Numbered from the stretch's first letter, positions 1-8,731 are shown. The stretch: 43,527 nucleotides of DNA from Moraxella sp. (GCA_030525825.1 JAUNDZ010000017.1:1-43527), one strand, 5' to 3'. Program-made: numbers and translations. Notes: a model not told the origin generated them from the letters alone.

Positions 1-364
1 TAAAGCAGTTATTATAAAAAATATCGGCAAAACTTGGGGCAATCACGGTGCGAAAACCATACTCATTTAATGCCCAAGGGGCGTGTTCACGAGAGGAACC
101 ACAGCCAAAATTGGTACGAGCAAGGAGAATGGTTGCCCCTTGATAGCGGTCTTGATTTAATACAAAATCAGGGTTTTTTGGGCGTTTTGAAATGTCTTGA
201 CCCAAATACCCTTCGTCCAAATAACGCAGTTCATCAAATAAATTATCGCCAAAGCCTGTGCGTTTAATGGATTTTAAAAACTGCTTAGGGATAATCAAAT
301 CCGTATCCACATTGGCACGGTCTAAGGGGGCAACAATGCCGATTTCGGTGGTGTATTGTTTCAT
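1..364 (-). CDS. leuD: 3-isopropylmalate dehydratase small subunit, 3' part cut by window edge
   Basis: The first 121 codons read on the minus strand from an ATG at 364 match the LeuD swivel-domain subunit. Seen: the N-terminal block with [17 protein letters not shown] near residues 15-30, the [19 protein letters not shown] block near residues 81-99 and [12 protein letters not shown] near 108-119. With LeuC it isomerises 2- and 3-isopropylmalate in cytosolic leucine synthesis. About 90-95 C-terminal residues lie beyond base 1. The family often has leuC directly before leuD; here a PEBP-like gene and a toxin-antitoxin pair lie between them. The start is 26 bases downstream of the toxin stop. 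Confidence 0.95.
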   Translation of the reverse strand, partial: MKQYTTEIGIVAPLDRANVDTDLIIPKQFLKSIKRTGFGDNLFDELRYLDEGYLGQDISKRPKNPDFVLNQDRYQGATILLARTNFGCGSSREHAPWALNEYGFRTVIAPSFADIFYNNCF

Positions 365-390
365 AAGTTTACCTTTTCAATTTCAATCAA

Positions 391-787
391 TTACCAAACA
401 CAATTTTTATAATGCTCGGTTAATTTTTCATCTTTGCTAATTAAAACGCTATTATCTAGCATTGCGTGAGCAATAATCAAACGGTCAAATGCATCACGAG
501 TAAAATCACAAGTTAATGCCATATTAACAACATCAAGCCAGTTCTTATGGCAAATCTTTAAATCACTTTCTTCTTGCAAAGCATTGATAATTTGCTCTGC
601 TATATCAGTTATTCTTTGCTTTTCATACAGATATTGTAATTCGAGCTTGACCATAGGCGAAATAAAAAGATTATTGTTTTCCAAAATATCTAAGGTATTT
701 TTGGAAAACTTTTTTAATTGCCCTGTATATAGCATATAGCCAAACAACTGTATGAGTATCTAAGTAAATATCAGTTTGGGAAATCAA
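391..787 (-). pseudogene. VapC-like PIN-domain toxin, frameshifted by a 7-bp duplication
   Basis: The C-terminal 110 or so residues are an open PIN domain, but the usual first strand (IYLDTHTVVWLY) is in another frame. It starts at a TTG at 787 with AAGGAG seven bases upstream, overlapping the antitoxin end by 17 bases. The two frames are separated by two adjacent copies of the same 7-mer at 727-740. Removing one copy gives a continuous 129-residue protein with the PIN acidic residues D10, E47, D96 or D99, and D117. PIN toxins of VapBC systems are metal-dependent RNases. As sequenced, translation from the TTG would end shortly after the duplication, so the toxin is probably inactive. An assembly or sequencing error is possible but a perfect repeat is a classical slippage product. 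Confidence 0.85.
727..740. repeat. Perfect 7-bp tandem duplication inside the PIN toxin gene
   Basis: The plus strand reads ATATAGC twice without a gap. The minus strand reads GCTATAT twice within the codons for the first PIN strand. Seven bases shift the frame by one, which is exactly the shift needed between the N-terminal and C-terminal parts of the toxin. Confidence 0.95.
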
Positions 788-995
788 GATTTAACTCCTT
801 TTCCCAACCGATATTAACCAAGTCATCAGAATTGCCAATCACCACATTTGGGCGAGATTTTAATCGTGATAACTTAGGGTATTTTGAATAGTCATCGGCA
901 ATTGATTGATTGATTTTTTCAACCAATGCCATTTTATCAGCATTGTCCAAATGCTGTATCATTTGATAATAATGTTCCACCACTCCAATAGGCAT
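771..995 (-). CDS. Probable antitoxin of the VapBC-like pair
   Basis: This 74-residue acidic protein sits directly upstream of and overlaps the PIN gene, the usual antitoxin position. I chose the ATG at 995 because GGAGG lies five bases before it; an in-frame ATG four codons upstream (1007) lacks that spacing. The N-terminal part (LDNADKMALVEKINQSI) looks like a short helical segment of the kind seen in small VapB-type antitoxins. The C-terminal end, with tryptophan and many acidic residues, would be the toxin-binding part. I see no clear DNA-binding fold. Assignment rests mainly on context. The gene is AT-rich compared with leuC. Confidence 0.6.
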   Translation of the reverse strand: MPIGVVEHYYQMIQHLDNADKMALVEKINQSIADDYSKYPKLSRLKSRPNVVIGNSDDLVNIGWEKELNLDFPN

Positions 996-1008
996 TATTA
1001 CCTCCATT

Positions 1009-1542
1009 TTACCAGTTATAATAAGCCGTCAAACTTGCTGTTGCCAATACCTTGCCATTTAAATTAAATCCTAAAACCGCGGGGCTTATGGTATTTGGTA
1101 AATCCAGCATTTCATTTAGGGCATAAAGGGTAAAAATATAACGGTGCGGTTTATCGCCTTTTGGAGGAAATGCCCCAATAAAGCCATCAAGCCCTGCATC
1201 ATTTTTTAATTCTACAATGCCATTACCAAACTCATTTGATTTGCCTTTTGGTAATTTTGTCCAGTCGGCAGGAATGTTAAACGCATTCCAATGCCAAAAG
1301 CCCGAGCCTGTTGGAGCGTCTGGGTCATACATTGTCAGTACAAAACTTTTGGTGTCTTTTGGGGCATTTTCCCATTCTAGCTCTGGGCTGATGTTATTAC
1401 CTGTAAAGCCCCAAATATTGGCGACATAGTCGCTTGATAGCGTGCTACCTTCGCTAATGTCGGCACATTTTAATACCATTTCGCCTTGTGGTTGGGCAGG
1501 TTGGCGGACTTCCAAATAAGGGTTTAAAGATAAATCGTTCAT
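1009..1542 (-). CDS. YbhB/YbcL-type phosphatidylethanolamine-binding (PEBP) family protein
   Basis: A 177-residue protein with the PEBP hallmarks: ISPELEWENAP near 51-61, the ligand-site block YDPDAPTGSGFWHWN near 72-86, GIGAFPP-like GFIGAFPPKGDKPHRY near 120-135 and YAL soon after. Bacterial members are soluble, of uncertain ligand, and related to eukaryotic RKIP. No signal peptide is seen, so it should be cytoplasmic. AGGAG lies seven bases before the ATG. It lies 70 bases after leuC on the same strand and its stop is 13 bases before the antitoxin ATG, so it may be read from the leuC transcript. Its role beside leucine genes is unknown. Confidence 0.9.
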   Translation of the reverse strand: MNDLSLNPYLEVRQPAQPQGEMVLKCADISEGSTLSSDYVANIWGFTGNNISPELEWENAPKDTKSFVLTMYDPDAPTGSGFWHWNAFNIPADWTKLPKGKSNEFGNGIVELKNDAGLDGFIGAFPPKGDKPHRYIFTLYALNEMLDLPNTISPAVLGFNLNGKVLATASLTAYYNW

Positions 1543-1612
1543 ATTCAGCTCCTTTTAAAATTTGACGATATTTGGTAAGGCAGTCCATGTGATAATGAAC
1601 TGCCTAACTGCA

Positions 1613-3034
1613 TTAAGCAACTGTTCTGACATCCACAAAATGCCCGTGAATTGCCGCCGCCGCCGCCATTGCAGGCGATACAAGGTGCGTGCGACCGCCA
1701 TTGCCTTGACGACCTTCAAAGTTACGGTTAGAAGTGCTGGCACAATGCTCGCCTGATTGGAGCTTGTCGGCATTCATCGCAAGACACATAGAACAGCCCG
1801 GTTCACGCCACTCAAAACCTGCGTCCAAGAAAATCTTGTCAAGTCCTTCGCTTTCGGCTTGTTTTTTGACTTGACCTGAGCCTGCCACTACCATTGCTTG
1901 CTTAATGGTTGGGGCGACTTTTTTGCCTTCGACAATCTTGGCAACTTCTCGCAAATCTTCAATGCGAGAATTGGTACACGAGCCGATAAACACACGGTCA
2001 AGCGTGATGTCAGAAAGAGACTGCCCAGCTGTTAGCCCCATATAGTGATAGGCACGAGTCCAGTCGTTCTTTTGTACATCGTCTTTTGCCATATCAAGTG
2101 TAGGCACATTGGCGGATACGGGAATCACCATCTCTGGCGAAGTTCCCCACGAAATTTGTGGTTCAATCTCATCGCCATTTAACACCACCACCGCATCAAA
2201 ATGAGCATCATCGTCCGATTTTAGGGTATTCCAATAGGCAACGGCTTTGTCCCAATTCTCGCCAGTTGGGGCATAGGGGCGACCTTTGACATAATCTATC
2301 GTCTTATCGTCCACCGCCACAAGTCCAACCCTTGCACCGCCCTCAATCGCCATATTACACACCGTCATACGCCCTTCAATCGACATATCACGAAACACTT
2401 GTCCACCAAACTCAATGGCATAGCCTGTACCGCCTGCCGTGCCGATTTTGCCGATGATTGCCAAAATGACATCTTTGGGCGTTACGCCTTTGCCCAGTTT
2501 GCCGTCCACTCGCACCAGCATATTTTTCATTTTCTTTTGTACAAGGCACTGGGTGGCAAGCACGTGTTCTACCTCACTTGTACCAATGCCGTGAGCCAAA
2601 CAGCCCAAAGCCCCGTGCGTGGCGGTATGACTGTCGCCACAGACCACCGTCATTCCCGGCAAGGTCAAGCCCTGCTCGGGTCCTACCACGTGGACGATGC
2701 CTTGGCGTTCGTCATTGATACCAAACTGCACAACATTAAAGGTTTTACAGTTGTCATCTAAGGTCTTGACCTGAATGCGTGAAGTGTCGTCCACAATGCC
2801 AGAAATGCCCTGCTCTCGCTCGGTGGGTGAAGTGGGGACATTGTGGTCAGGGGTGGCAATGTTGGCGGAGAGTCGCCAAGGGGTGCGATTTGCCAAAGCC
2901 AAGCCTTCAAAGGCTTGGGGGGAAGTTACCTCGTGCAATAATTGACGGTCAATATAAATGAGCGATGAGCCGTCATCTCGTTGTTTGACCAAATGGTCGT
3001 CCCAAAGTTTGTCGTATAAGGTTTTGCCTGCCAT
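1613..3034 (-). CDS. leuC: 3-isopropylmalate dehydratase large subunit
   Basis: A 473-residue aconitase-superfamily protein of normal LeuC length. It carries the start [30 protein letters not shown], the iron-sulphur cysteine in [14 protein letters not shown] and the two further cluster cysteines in [11 protein letters not shown]. With LeuD it forms the [4Fe-4S] isopropylmalate isomerase of leucine synthesis in the cytosol. The ATG is preceded by GGAGATAATA. It is transcribed away from a LysR gene across a 267-base AT-rich spacer, an arrangement that suggests control by that regulator. Cognate leuD lies about 1.2 kb downstream. Confidence 0.97.
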   Translation of the reverse strand: MAGKTLYDKLWDDHLVKQRDDGSSLIYIDRQLLHEVTSPQAFEGLALANRTPWRLSANIATPDHNVPTSPTEREQGISGIVDDTSRIQVKTLDDNCKTFNVVQFGINDERQGIVHVVGPEQGLTLPGMTVVCGDSHTATHGALGCLAHGIGTSEVEHVLATQCLVQKKMKNMLVRVDGKLGKGVTPKDVILAIIGKIGTAGGTGYAIEFGGQVFRDMSIEGRMTVCNMAIEGGARVGLVAVDDKTIDYVKGRPYAPTGENWDKAVAYWNTLKSDDDAHFDAVVVLNGDEIEPQISWGTSPEMVIPVSANVPTLDMAKDDVQKNDWTRAYHYMGLTAGQSLSDITLDRVFIGSCTNSRIEDLREVAKIVEGKKVAPTIKQAMVVAGSGQVKKQAESEGLDKIFLDAGFEWREPGCSMCLAMNADKLQSGEHCASTSNRNFEGRQGNGGRTHLVSPAMAAAAAIHGHFVDVRTVA

Positions 3035-3301
3035 TATTATCTCCGCTATTTTATCAATGGTCTGGGTTGTTTAGATTGATTTTGAATATTATAACACAAA
3101 TTAATAATAAAACTAATTTATGATTTTTATGTTTTGAAAAATATTTTGGAATATATTTTCTTATCTATTTTAGCATTTTTTATACCCAATTAGGGGTTTT
3201 TGTTAAATTTTATGATGATTATTGATAAAAAATATCATATTTTTATTTATTTACAAACTTTTTTTTATTAGAATAAGCGTATTCATTCATAGGAATTTAT
3301 C
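3035..3301. promoter_or_regulatory. AT-rich divergent leuC / LysR spacer with a small dyad
   Basis: The 267-base spacer is very AT-rich and must hold both promoters. The clearest symmetry is TGATA-N5-TATCA at 3223-3237, which has the size of a LysR half-site pair but the spacing between outer T and A is 13, not the textbook 11. A second, imperfect AT dyad lies around 3136-3160. I cannot place a convincing -35/-10 pair on either strand. An AGGA seven bases before 3302 is the ribosome site of the LysR gene. Confidence 0.35.
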
Positions 3302-4195
3302 ATGAACACCATCAATTTGACAACTTTTGTTACCGTCATGCAGACAGGAAGCATCTCTGGGGCGGCAGAAAAACTATTCATCACACAGCCTGCGGTCAGC
3401 AAACGCATCAAGAACCTTGAAAGCGAATTTGGCGTGCCGCTATTTGACACGGTTGGTCGTGGCATCATTGCCACACCTGCGGCACACGAGCTGCTGCCTT
3501 ATGCAAAAAAATGGCTGGAAGATTATGAATCCTGTCGTTCTAGCCTACAACACTCCAAAGAGACGGCAAGCGGTCGGTTGGTCATCGGTACAAGCCATCA
3601 CATCGGTCTGCACCATCTGGCCCCTGTATTAAAACGCTTCATTCAAATGTACCCTGCCGTACAGTTAGAAGTACAATTCATGGATTCAGAAGAAGCACAC
3701 AAAGCGGTGCTTGATGGCGATGTTAGCTTGGCGTTTTTGACGCTGCCACCCACTTATGATTTGCGGCTAAATTATCATACGCTGTGGTCAGACCCGCTGT
3801 ATTTTGTTACAGGGACGCTCAGCCCACTTGCCCAAAAAAGCAGCGTTACGCTACTGCAATTAGCCCATCATCCTGCCATTTTACCTGCGGCAAACACCTT
3901 TACCAGTCAGATTACTTTGGCTGAATTTAACCGCCACAACCTGCGTCCTTATGCCACCATGACCACCAATCCGCTAGAATCCATCCGAATGCTGGTATCG
4001 ATTGGGCTTGGTTGGTCGGTGCTGCCAGAGACGCTCATCAATCAAGATTTGGTAAAAATTGACATGGCAGAAGACATCGAATTGCAGCGTCATCTGGGTG
4101 TGGTTACTAATCCTAATTTGACTCGTTCGGCAAGCACACAAGCATTAATGGATTTATTATCCATTCACGAAACGCCTGACAGCGACATACGCTAA
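3302..4195 (+). CDS. LysR-family transcriptional regulator
   Basis: A 297-residue protein with the typical N-terminal winged helix-turn-helix (residues about 3-60: TFVTVMQTGSISGAAEKL, then TQPAVSKRIKNLE) and a C-terminal effector-binding domain from about 90 to 290. Being divergent from leuC it probably controls leuC or its downstream genes, perhaps sensing a leucine-pathway intermediate; that is inference from position. It ends about 20 bases before a strong bidirectional terminator shared with ruvA. The specific subfamily and ligand cannot be told from the sequence. Confidence 0.93.
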   Translation: MNTINLTTFVTVMQTGSISGAAEKLFITQPAVSKRIKNLESEFGVPLFDTVGRGIIATPAAHELLPYAKKWLEDYESCRSSLQHSKETASGRLVIGTSHHIGLHHLAPVLKRFIQMYPAVQLEVQFMDSEEAHKAVLDGDVSLAFLTLPPTYDLRLNYHTLWSDPLYFVTGTLSPLAQKSSVTLLQLAHHPAILPAANTFTSQITLAEFNRHNLRPYATMTTNPLESIRMLVSIGLGWSVLPETLINQDLVKIDMAEDIELQRHLGVVTNPNLTRSASTQALMDLLSIHETPDSDIR

Positions 4196-4216
4196 ATGAC
4201 CGATTGGCTACATGAT

Positions 4217-4246
4217 AAAAAGGGCAGCTTTAAATCTGCCCTTTTT
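4217..4246. terminator. Bidirectional terminator between the LysR gene and ruvA
   Basis: Perfect 11-bp stem (AAAAAGGGCAG and its complement) around an 8-base loop, with A-run and T-run on opposite sides so it can serve both converging genes. Confidence 0.9.
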
Positions 4247-4267
4247 ATTGATTGGCTGATGGCAAGG

Positions 4268-4894
4268 CTAATTGGCAAGCTGTTTTAGGGCGGCTTTTAA
4301 TAGGCTTGAAATGTCCACACTCTCCAAGCCAAGCTGTGCTTGCTTGATGGCTTGCTGTGCTTCTTTTTCTTTATAGCCCAGACCCATCAAGGCACCCTCC
4401 ACTTCGGCGATGATGTGCATCTGATTGTACTTGTCAATACTTTCATCAAAAAACTCTCCTTGACCGCCAAATTCTGCCGTACTGCTGCCAAACTCGGTCA
4501 GCTTGCCTTTTAGCTCAATGATGAGCCTTTGGGCGGTTTTTTTGCCGATACCAGGGATACGAACCAATGCCGAATCATCTTCTTGTTCAACAGCTCGTTT
4601 TAACTCGCTGGCGGATAAGGCAGACAGCATGGCAAGTGCCATTTTTGCCCCCACGCCATTGATTTTGATGAGTTTTCTGAACACATCTCGGTCTTGTTTT
4701 TGGGTAAAACCGTACAATAGCTGAGCATCTTCTCGCACATGCAGATGGGTGTAAATCTGAGTTTCTGCGTTTAAGGACAACTGACAAAACGACGGTATGG
4801 GCAGTTCAATTTCATAACCCACGCCACTTGTCGTCATCACGCACGCCAGTGGTGCATTTAAATAGCACACCACCCCTTGAATCAATCCTATCAT
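4268..4894 (-). CDS. ruvA: Holliday junction branch migration complex subunit RuvA
   Basis: A 208-residue protein beginning MIGLIQGVV and matching RuvA along its length. Seen: N-terminal OB fold (about 1-65), tandem helix-hairpin-helix segments (KLIKINGVGAKMALAML near 72-88 and LVRIPGIGKKTAQRLI near 109-124), and a C-terminal RuvB-contacting helical domain with ALMGLGYKEKEAQQAI near 164-180. It binds four-way junctions and loads the RuvB motor during recombinational repair. Neither ruvB nor ruvC is adjacent here; downstream of it on the same strand comes only the terminator, so it stands alone or shares a transcript with fba if the hairpin at 4928-4964 leaks. Confidence 0.97.
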   Translation of the reverse strand: MIGLIQGVVCYLNAPLACVMTTSGVGYEIELPIPSFCQLSLNAETQIYTHLHVREDAQLLYGFTQKQDRDVFRKLIKINGVGAKMALAMLSALSASELKRAVEQEDDSALVRIPGIGKKTAQRLIIELKGKLTEFGSSTAEFGGQGEFFDESIDKYNQMHIIAEVEGALMGLGYKEKEAQQAIKQAQLGLESVDISSLLKAALKQLAN

Positions 4895-4927
4895 AAATTT
4901 CCTAAAATATGTGAGTCTTTCATGGAT

Positions 4928-4964
4928 AAAATTAAGGGCATAAATCAGTTATGCCCTTAATTTT
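4928..4964. terminator. Strong 16-bp hairpin after fba
   Basis: A perfect 16-bp inverted repeat (AAAATTAAGGGCATAA and its complement) with a 5-base loop, 20 bases past the fba stop. The minus-strand copy ends in a T-run, fitting termination of fba before ruvA. Confidence 0.88.
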
Positions 4965-4983
4965 CTTTATCGCAATATAAGTA

Positions 4984-6021
4984 TTACTTATAGTATTCGA
5001 CCATTTTTTCAAGAGAAATTGGGCGAATCTTGCTGGCATGACCTGCCGCACCAAATGCTTCGTAGCGAGCCACACAAATCTCTTCCATCGCTTTCATTGA
5101 TGCTGACAAATATTTGCGTGGGTCGAACTCGCTTGGGTGGTCGTTTAGGAATTTACGGATGGCACCTGTACTGGCCAGACGCAAATCGGTATCAATGTTG
5201 ATTTTGCGTACGCCGTGCTTGATGGCATCGACCAGCTGCTCTACTGGCACGCCATAAGTCTCGCCAATTTGACCGCCATTTTCGTTAATGGTTTGTAGCC
5301 ATTCTTGTGGCACAGAGCTTGAACCGTGCATCACAAGGTGGGTGTTTGGTAGGGCTTCGTGAATCTCTTTGATGCGGTCGATGGCTAGGATGTCGCCTGT
5401 TGGTGGACGAGTGAATTTATAAGCACCGTGCGAAGTACCCACCGCAATGGCAAGTGCATCGACATTGGTATCAGCGACGAACTGGCGAGCTTCTTCTACC
5501 GAAGTCAGTAGCTGGCTGTGATCTAGTACGCCTTCGGCACCCACGCCGTCTTCTTCGCCTGCCATGCCTGTCTCCAAACTGCCCAAGCAACCGATTTCGC
5601 CTTCTACCGACACACCACAGGCATGAGCCATTTTCACGACTTCACGAGTAACACCAACATTATAATCATAATCAGCAGGCGTCTTGCCGTCTTCTTTTAA
5701 TGAGCCATCCATCATCACCGAACTAAAACCAAGCTGGATTGAGCGTTGGCAGACGGCTGGGCTTGTGCCGTGGTCTTGGTGCATAACGACAGGGATGTGT
5801 GGCCACTCTTCTACAGCAGATAGGATAAGGTGGCGTAAAAATGGTGCACCTGCATATTTTCTCGCCCCTGCCGATGCCTGTACAATCACAGGAGAGTCCG
5901 TCTTATCCGCTGCCATCATGATGGCACGCATTTGTTCTAGGTTATTGACATTAAAAGCGGGCAAACCGTAGCCATATTCGCCTGCATGGTCCAGTAATTG
6001 GCGTAAAGATACAAGTGCCAT
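4984..6021 (-). CDS. fba: Class II fructose-bisphosphate aldolase
   Basis: A 345-residue zinc-dependent aldolase close to the Calvin-type class II enzymes of Pseudomonas. Seen: [15 protein letters not shown] start, [11 protein letters not shown] with the metal histidine and catalytic aspartate near residue 80-85, [17 protein letters not shown] near 206-214, [11 protein letters not shown] near 239-249 and [10 protein letters not shown] near 279-288. It cleaves fructose-1,6-bisphosphate in glycolysis or makes it in gluconeogenesis. The ATG at 6021 is chosen because GGAGAG precedes it; an in-frame TTG at 6033 is less likely. It follows pgk and a small lipoprotein gene on the same strand. Confidence 0.97.
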   Translation of the reverse strand: MALVSLRQLLDHAGEYGYGLPAFNVNNLEQMRAIMMAADKTDSPVIVQASAGARKYAGAPFLRHLILSAVEEWPHIPVVMHQDHGTSPAVCQRSIQLGFSSVMMDGSLKEDGKTPADYDYNVGVTREVVKMAHACGVSVEGEIGCLGSLETGMAGEEDGVGAEGVLDHSQLLTSVEEARQFVADTNVDALAIAVGTSHGAYKFTRPPTGDILAIDRIKEIHEALPNTHLVMHGSSSVPQEWLQTINENGGQIGETYGVPVEQLVDAIKHGVRKINIDTDLRLASTGAIRKFLNDHPSEFDPRKYLSASMKAMEEICVARYEAFGAAGHASKIRPISLEKMVEYYK

Positions 6022-6123
6022 TATTCTCTCCAAATGGTTAAGTGATCAAATGATGCGATGTATTATAACAAAAATCTGATTGTTTATCAGTAAAAATCAA
6101 CCAAATCCAAGCAAATTCATCAA

Positions 6124-6147
6124 AAAAGCCCATAAAAATGGGCTTTT
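6124..6147 (-). terminator. Terminator between the small lipoprotein gene and fba
   Basis: Perfect 10-bp stem (AAAAGCCCAT and its complement) with a 4-base loop; on the minus strand the stem runs into six T residues. It lies just after the stop of the lipoprotein gene at 6162. Confidence 0.9.
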
Positions 6148-6161
6148 CTTGGTGGTGCAGA

Positions 6162-6479
6162 TTAGTACTTTTGTTCTTCAGGAACTTTGGCTTCTGCACT
6201 GTCTGGATTGGCTTCTGGGTTGGTTGCCGCATCGGTGGCAGCACCGACTTTCTTAGCCACTTCAGAAGTCTTGTCAGCGACCGCTTGTACGCCATCTTTG
6301 GCGACATTGGCGGTATTTTGGGCGGCAGCCTCTGCTTCTTTGGCGACTTCAGCGGTGTTCTTGGCGATGTCAGTCTTGGCAGCATCAACCGTCTCGCTGG
6401 CTTTTTCTTTGGTCTGCTCGCTACAAGCTGCCAAAACAGCAACGCCAACAAGAGCAGCAACAAGTAGTAGTTTTTTCAT
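6162..6479 (-). CDS. Small Ala-rich helical lipoprotein
   Basis: A 105-residue protein with a classical lipoprotein signal: MKKLLLV, hydrophobic stretch, then LAAC with the lipidated cysteine at 19. The mature part is low-complexity, rich in Ala, Lys, Glu, Thr and Val, with repeating segments such as KNTAEVAKEAEAAAQNTANVAK that should form amphipathic helices, and a proline- and glutamate-rich tail. This resembles envelope-stress or apolipoprotein-like small lipoproteins, but no family can be named. The start at 6479 has AAGG upstream and directly opens the signal peptide; an upstream in-frame start at 6530 would hide it. It is flanked by pgk and fba on the same strand, ended by its own terminator. 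Confidence 0.85.
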   Translation of the reverse strand: MKKLLLVAALVGVAVLAACSEQTKEKASETVDAAKTDIAKNTAEVAKEAEAAAQNTANVAKDGVQAVADKTSEVAKKVGAATDAATNPEANPDSAEAKVPEEQKY

Positions 6480-6674
6480 GATGGATACCTTATTTGTGTT
6501 ATTTTTTGCGACGATGAATGCAAATAGCAAATTGGTCTATGATATGGGTCAATCTGCCAACGCATTTGCTTGACCTTAGTTTAGCTTTAATTGCTAAAAT
6601 TTACAAGCCATCGCATCAAAATGTAACAAAAATTGAACAATGTAGTTAGGTGCTAACCGTCGTCTGAATCAGAC

Positions 6675-7880
6675 TTAGGCACTGGCTTCTTCTAACGCCT
6701 TGATGGCAGGCAATACCTTACCTTCAACGAATTCTAAGAACGCCCCACCACCTGTTGACAGATAGCTGACTTCATCTGCCACGCCATATTTATCAATGGC
6801 AGCCAGCGTATCGCCGCCACCTGCGATGCTAAAGCCTTCGCTGTCTTTAACAGCAAGCGATAGGATTTTTGTACCTTCGCCAAATTTATCCACTTCAAAG
6901 ACACCAACAGGACCGTTCCAAAGGATAGTTTTGGCGTGTTTGATGGCATCGCCAATCTTGGTCGCACTGTCTGGTGCCATGTCCAAAATCATCTCATCAT
7001 CACCAATCTCACTCACAGGCTTGGTGATGGCATCTGCTTGTTCTAGCGAACCTAAGAAGTCATCAAAGTTGATTTGTGATTTCTTGGCGACCACCACTTC
7101 GCTGGGCAGCAGAATGTTCGTCTTAGTCATGATGGTTTTGGCGGTCTCCACCAAATCAGCTTCATATAATGATGCACCGACATTCACACCTGTGGCAGCC
7201 AAGAAAGTATTGGCAATGCCGCCACCGACGATGATGTCATCGCAGATTTCTGCTAGGCTAAGCAGTACATCAAGCTTGGTAGATACCTTGGAACCGCCCA
7301 CGATGGCAAGCATTGGGGCTTGTGGCTTGTCTAAGGCACGAGACAAGGCATCAAGCTCTGCTGCCAAAAGATTGCCCACGCAGACTTGTTTGCCGTCTTG
7401 GGCGGCGGCACGAATCACGCCTTCAGTCGATGCTTGGGCACGGTGAGCCGTACCAAAAGCATCCATCACGAATACATCGCATAGCTTGGCATATTGCTTT
7501 GACAGCTCTGGGCTGTTTTTCTTTTCACCTACATTGAATCGGACATTTTCAAGCAGCACCACTTCGCCCGTTTTGGCATCAACGCCGTTTTCTAAATAAT
7601 CTTTGGAGAAATGCACAGGGCAATCCAACGCCTTTTGTAGATAGTCGGCAACAGGCTGCAAAGAATACTTCTCTTCAGGCTCGCCTTCGGTTGGGCGACC
7701 CAAATGCGAGCAGACAATCACCGCAGCACCTTTAGTCAGGGCATCTTTGATGGTCGGTAAGGCGGCTTGCAGACGCACATCGCTAGTAATCGCGCCGTCT
7801 TTGACTGGGACATTCAAATCTTCACGAATCAGCACACGCTTACCCGCCAAATCCAAATCCTGCATCGCTAAAATTGCCAT
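6675..7880 (-). CDS. pgk: Phosphoglycerate kinase
   Basis: A 401-residue protein of standard length for PGK. Seen: the N-terminal [14 protein letters not shown] block with substrate-binding arginine and asparagine, [27 protein letters not shown], the hinge [14 protein letters not shown] near 193-206, GGGIANTFL and the C-terminal nucleotide-binding GGGDTLAAI and [11 protein letters not shown]. It converts 1,3-bisphosphoglycerate and ADP to 3-phosphoglycerate and ATP. AGGTGA lies upstream of the ATG. Next on the strand are the small lipoprotein and fba, so this looks like a pgk-fba glycolytic cluster with a lipoprotein inserted. Confidence 0.98.
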   Translation of the reverse strand: MAILAMQDLDLAGKRVLIREDLNVPVKDGAITSDVRLQAALPTIKDALTKGAAVIVCSHLGRPTEGEPEEKYSLQPVADYLQKALDCPVHFSKDYLENGVDAKTGEVVLLENVRFNVGEKKNSPELSKQYAKLCDVFVMDAFGTAHRAQASTEGVIRAAAQDGKQVCVGNLLAAELDALSRALDKPQAPMLAIVGGSKVSTKLDVLLSLAEICDDIIVGGGIANTFLAATGVNVGASLYEADLVETAKTIMTKTNILLPSEVVVAKKSQINFDDFLGSLEQADAITKPVSEIGDDEMILDMAPDSATKIGDAIKHAKTILWNGPVGVFEVDKFGEGTKILSLAVKDSEGFSIAGGGDTLAAIDKYGVADEVSYLSTGGGAFLEFVEGKVLPAIKALEEASA

Positions 7881-8122
7881 AACATCACCTTTTTCGTTGA
7901 GTATTTAGTAAAAAAATGCTTTTAAAATTACCATTTATTATAAACGAAATGATAAAAATAGGCAACTGATGGTATGCTGATGATTAAAAATTGGTTTGCA
8001 AAAAACCTTAAATAAATAAGGCTCATAAATTTGCCCACAGAGATAAAATTGAGCAAGTGCATCAGCTTGTTTATTTTTTGTAAAGACAATGCAAAGCTAT
8101 GGCATATTTGCTGCAAATACAT

Positions 8123-8128
8123 TATAAT
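8123..8128 (+). promoter_or_regulatory. Candidate -10 box of the RlpA-like gene
   Basis: A perfect TATAAT lies 30 bases before the ATG at 8159; the -35 region at the right distance (TGGCAT) is weak. The remainder of the 278-base spacer 7881-8158 is AT-rich and I see no other feature in it beyond the pgk ribosome site. Confidence 0.45.
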
Positions 8129-8158
8129 ATGCGTCCATTTTAATCAAATAGGTATTGA

Positions 8159-8548
8159 ATGCGAAATTATATCGGTGCTTTTTTAGCGATGACTTTGGTT
8201 GCACAAGCAGCTCACGCTCAAACGACGACAGCTTCTTATTATGCAGATAAATTCAACGGTCGCAAAACGGCAAATGGTGAAATCTTCAGCAATCAAGGCA
8301 TGACCTGTGCATCTAACAACTATGCGTTAGGCACTCATGTTGAAGTTACCAATGTTAAGACGGGCAAATCCATCATCTGCAAAGTCAATGACCGCATCGG
8401 CAAAGCAGGTCGTATTGATTTGAGTAAACAAGCCTTCTCACAGCTTGCCCCACTATCGCAAGGATTGGCGAAAGTAAGAGTACAAAAAGTACAAAAAGAC
8501 GCTCAGCAAGATGAAAGAATCAGCCTAGCGTATAATGAGTCCCAATAA
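8159..8548 (+). CDS. RlpA-like double-psi beta-barrel protein, no SPOR domain
   Basis: A 129-residue exported protein: signal peptide about 1-20 (cleavage after AHA), then a short RlpA-type double-psi beta-barrel with TASYYADKFNGRKTANGE, MTCASNNYALGTHVEVTN, and VNDRIGKAGRIDLSKQAF, which includes the aspartate used by RlpA lytic transglycosylases and the RIDLS block. RlpA enzymes cut naked glycan strands at the septum. Full-length RlpA ends in a peptidoglycan-binding SPOR domain; here the protein ends with about 25 polar residues. It is a stand-alone plus-strand gene between two minus-strand units. Confidence 0.85.
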   Translation: MRNYIGAFLAMTLVAQAAHAQTTTASYYADKFNGRKTANGEIFSNQGMTCASNNYALGTHVEVTNVKTGKSIICKVNDRIGKAGRIDLSKQAFSQLAPLSQGLAKVRVQKVQKDAQQDERISLAYNESQ

Positions 8549-8565
8549 CCATCAGGATAAAAAAT

Positions 8566-8599
8566 AAAGCCCCTACTATTGGTAAGGGCTTTGTTTTTT
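8566..8599 (+). terminator. Terminator after the RlpA-like gene
   Basis: Stem AAAGCCC..GGGCTTT with an inner TAC/GTA extension, followed by G and six T residues, 18 bases past the stop. Confidence 0.8.
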
Positions 8600-8621
8600 A
8601 TCGCATAATCGAATACCCAAT

Positions 8622-8659
8622 AAAAATCCCCGAAAATCATGCAGATTTGGGGATTTTTT
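8622..8659. terminator. Second hairpin, probably ending the HIT-gene transcript
   Basis: AAAAATCCCC pairs with GGGGATTTTT, with a further AAATC/GATTT inner stem. A- and T-runs flank it so it can act in both directions; it lies about 75 bases beyond the stop of the minus-strand HIT gene. Confidence 0.75.
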
Positions 8660-8731
8660 AGTGGTAGCTATGGCAATGGCAGTAGTTAAATATTTATTGA
8701 TTTCATACTATTAAAATCAACAGCTTTCAAC

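Noticed and set aside
1555-1773. Minus-strand frame of 72 codons at the end of leuC
   Set aside because: It overlaps the intact C-terminal end of leuC in another frame and is arginine-rich without a family pattern.
6187-6573. Plus-strand open frame of 128 codons
   Set aside because: It is the antisense image of the lipoprotein gene; it is low-complexity Ala/Ser/Val and has no ribosome site.
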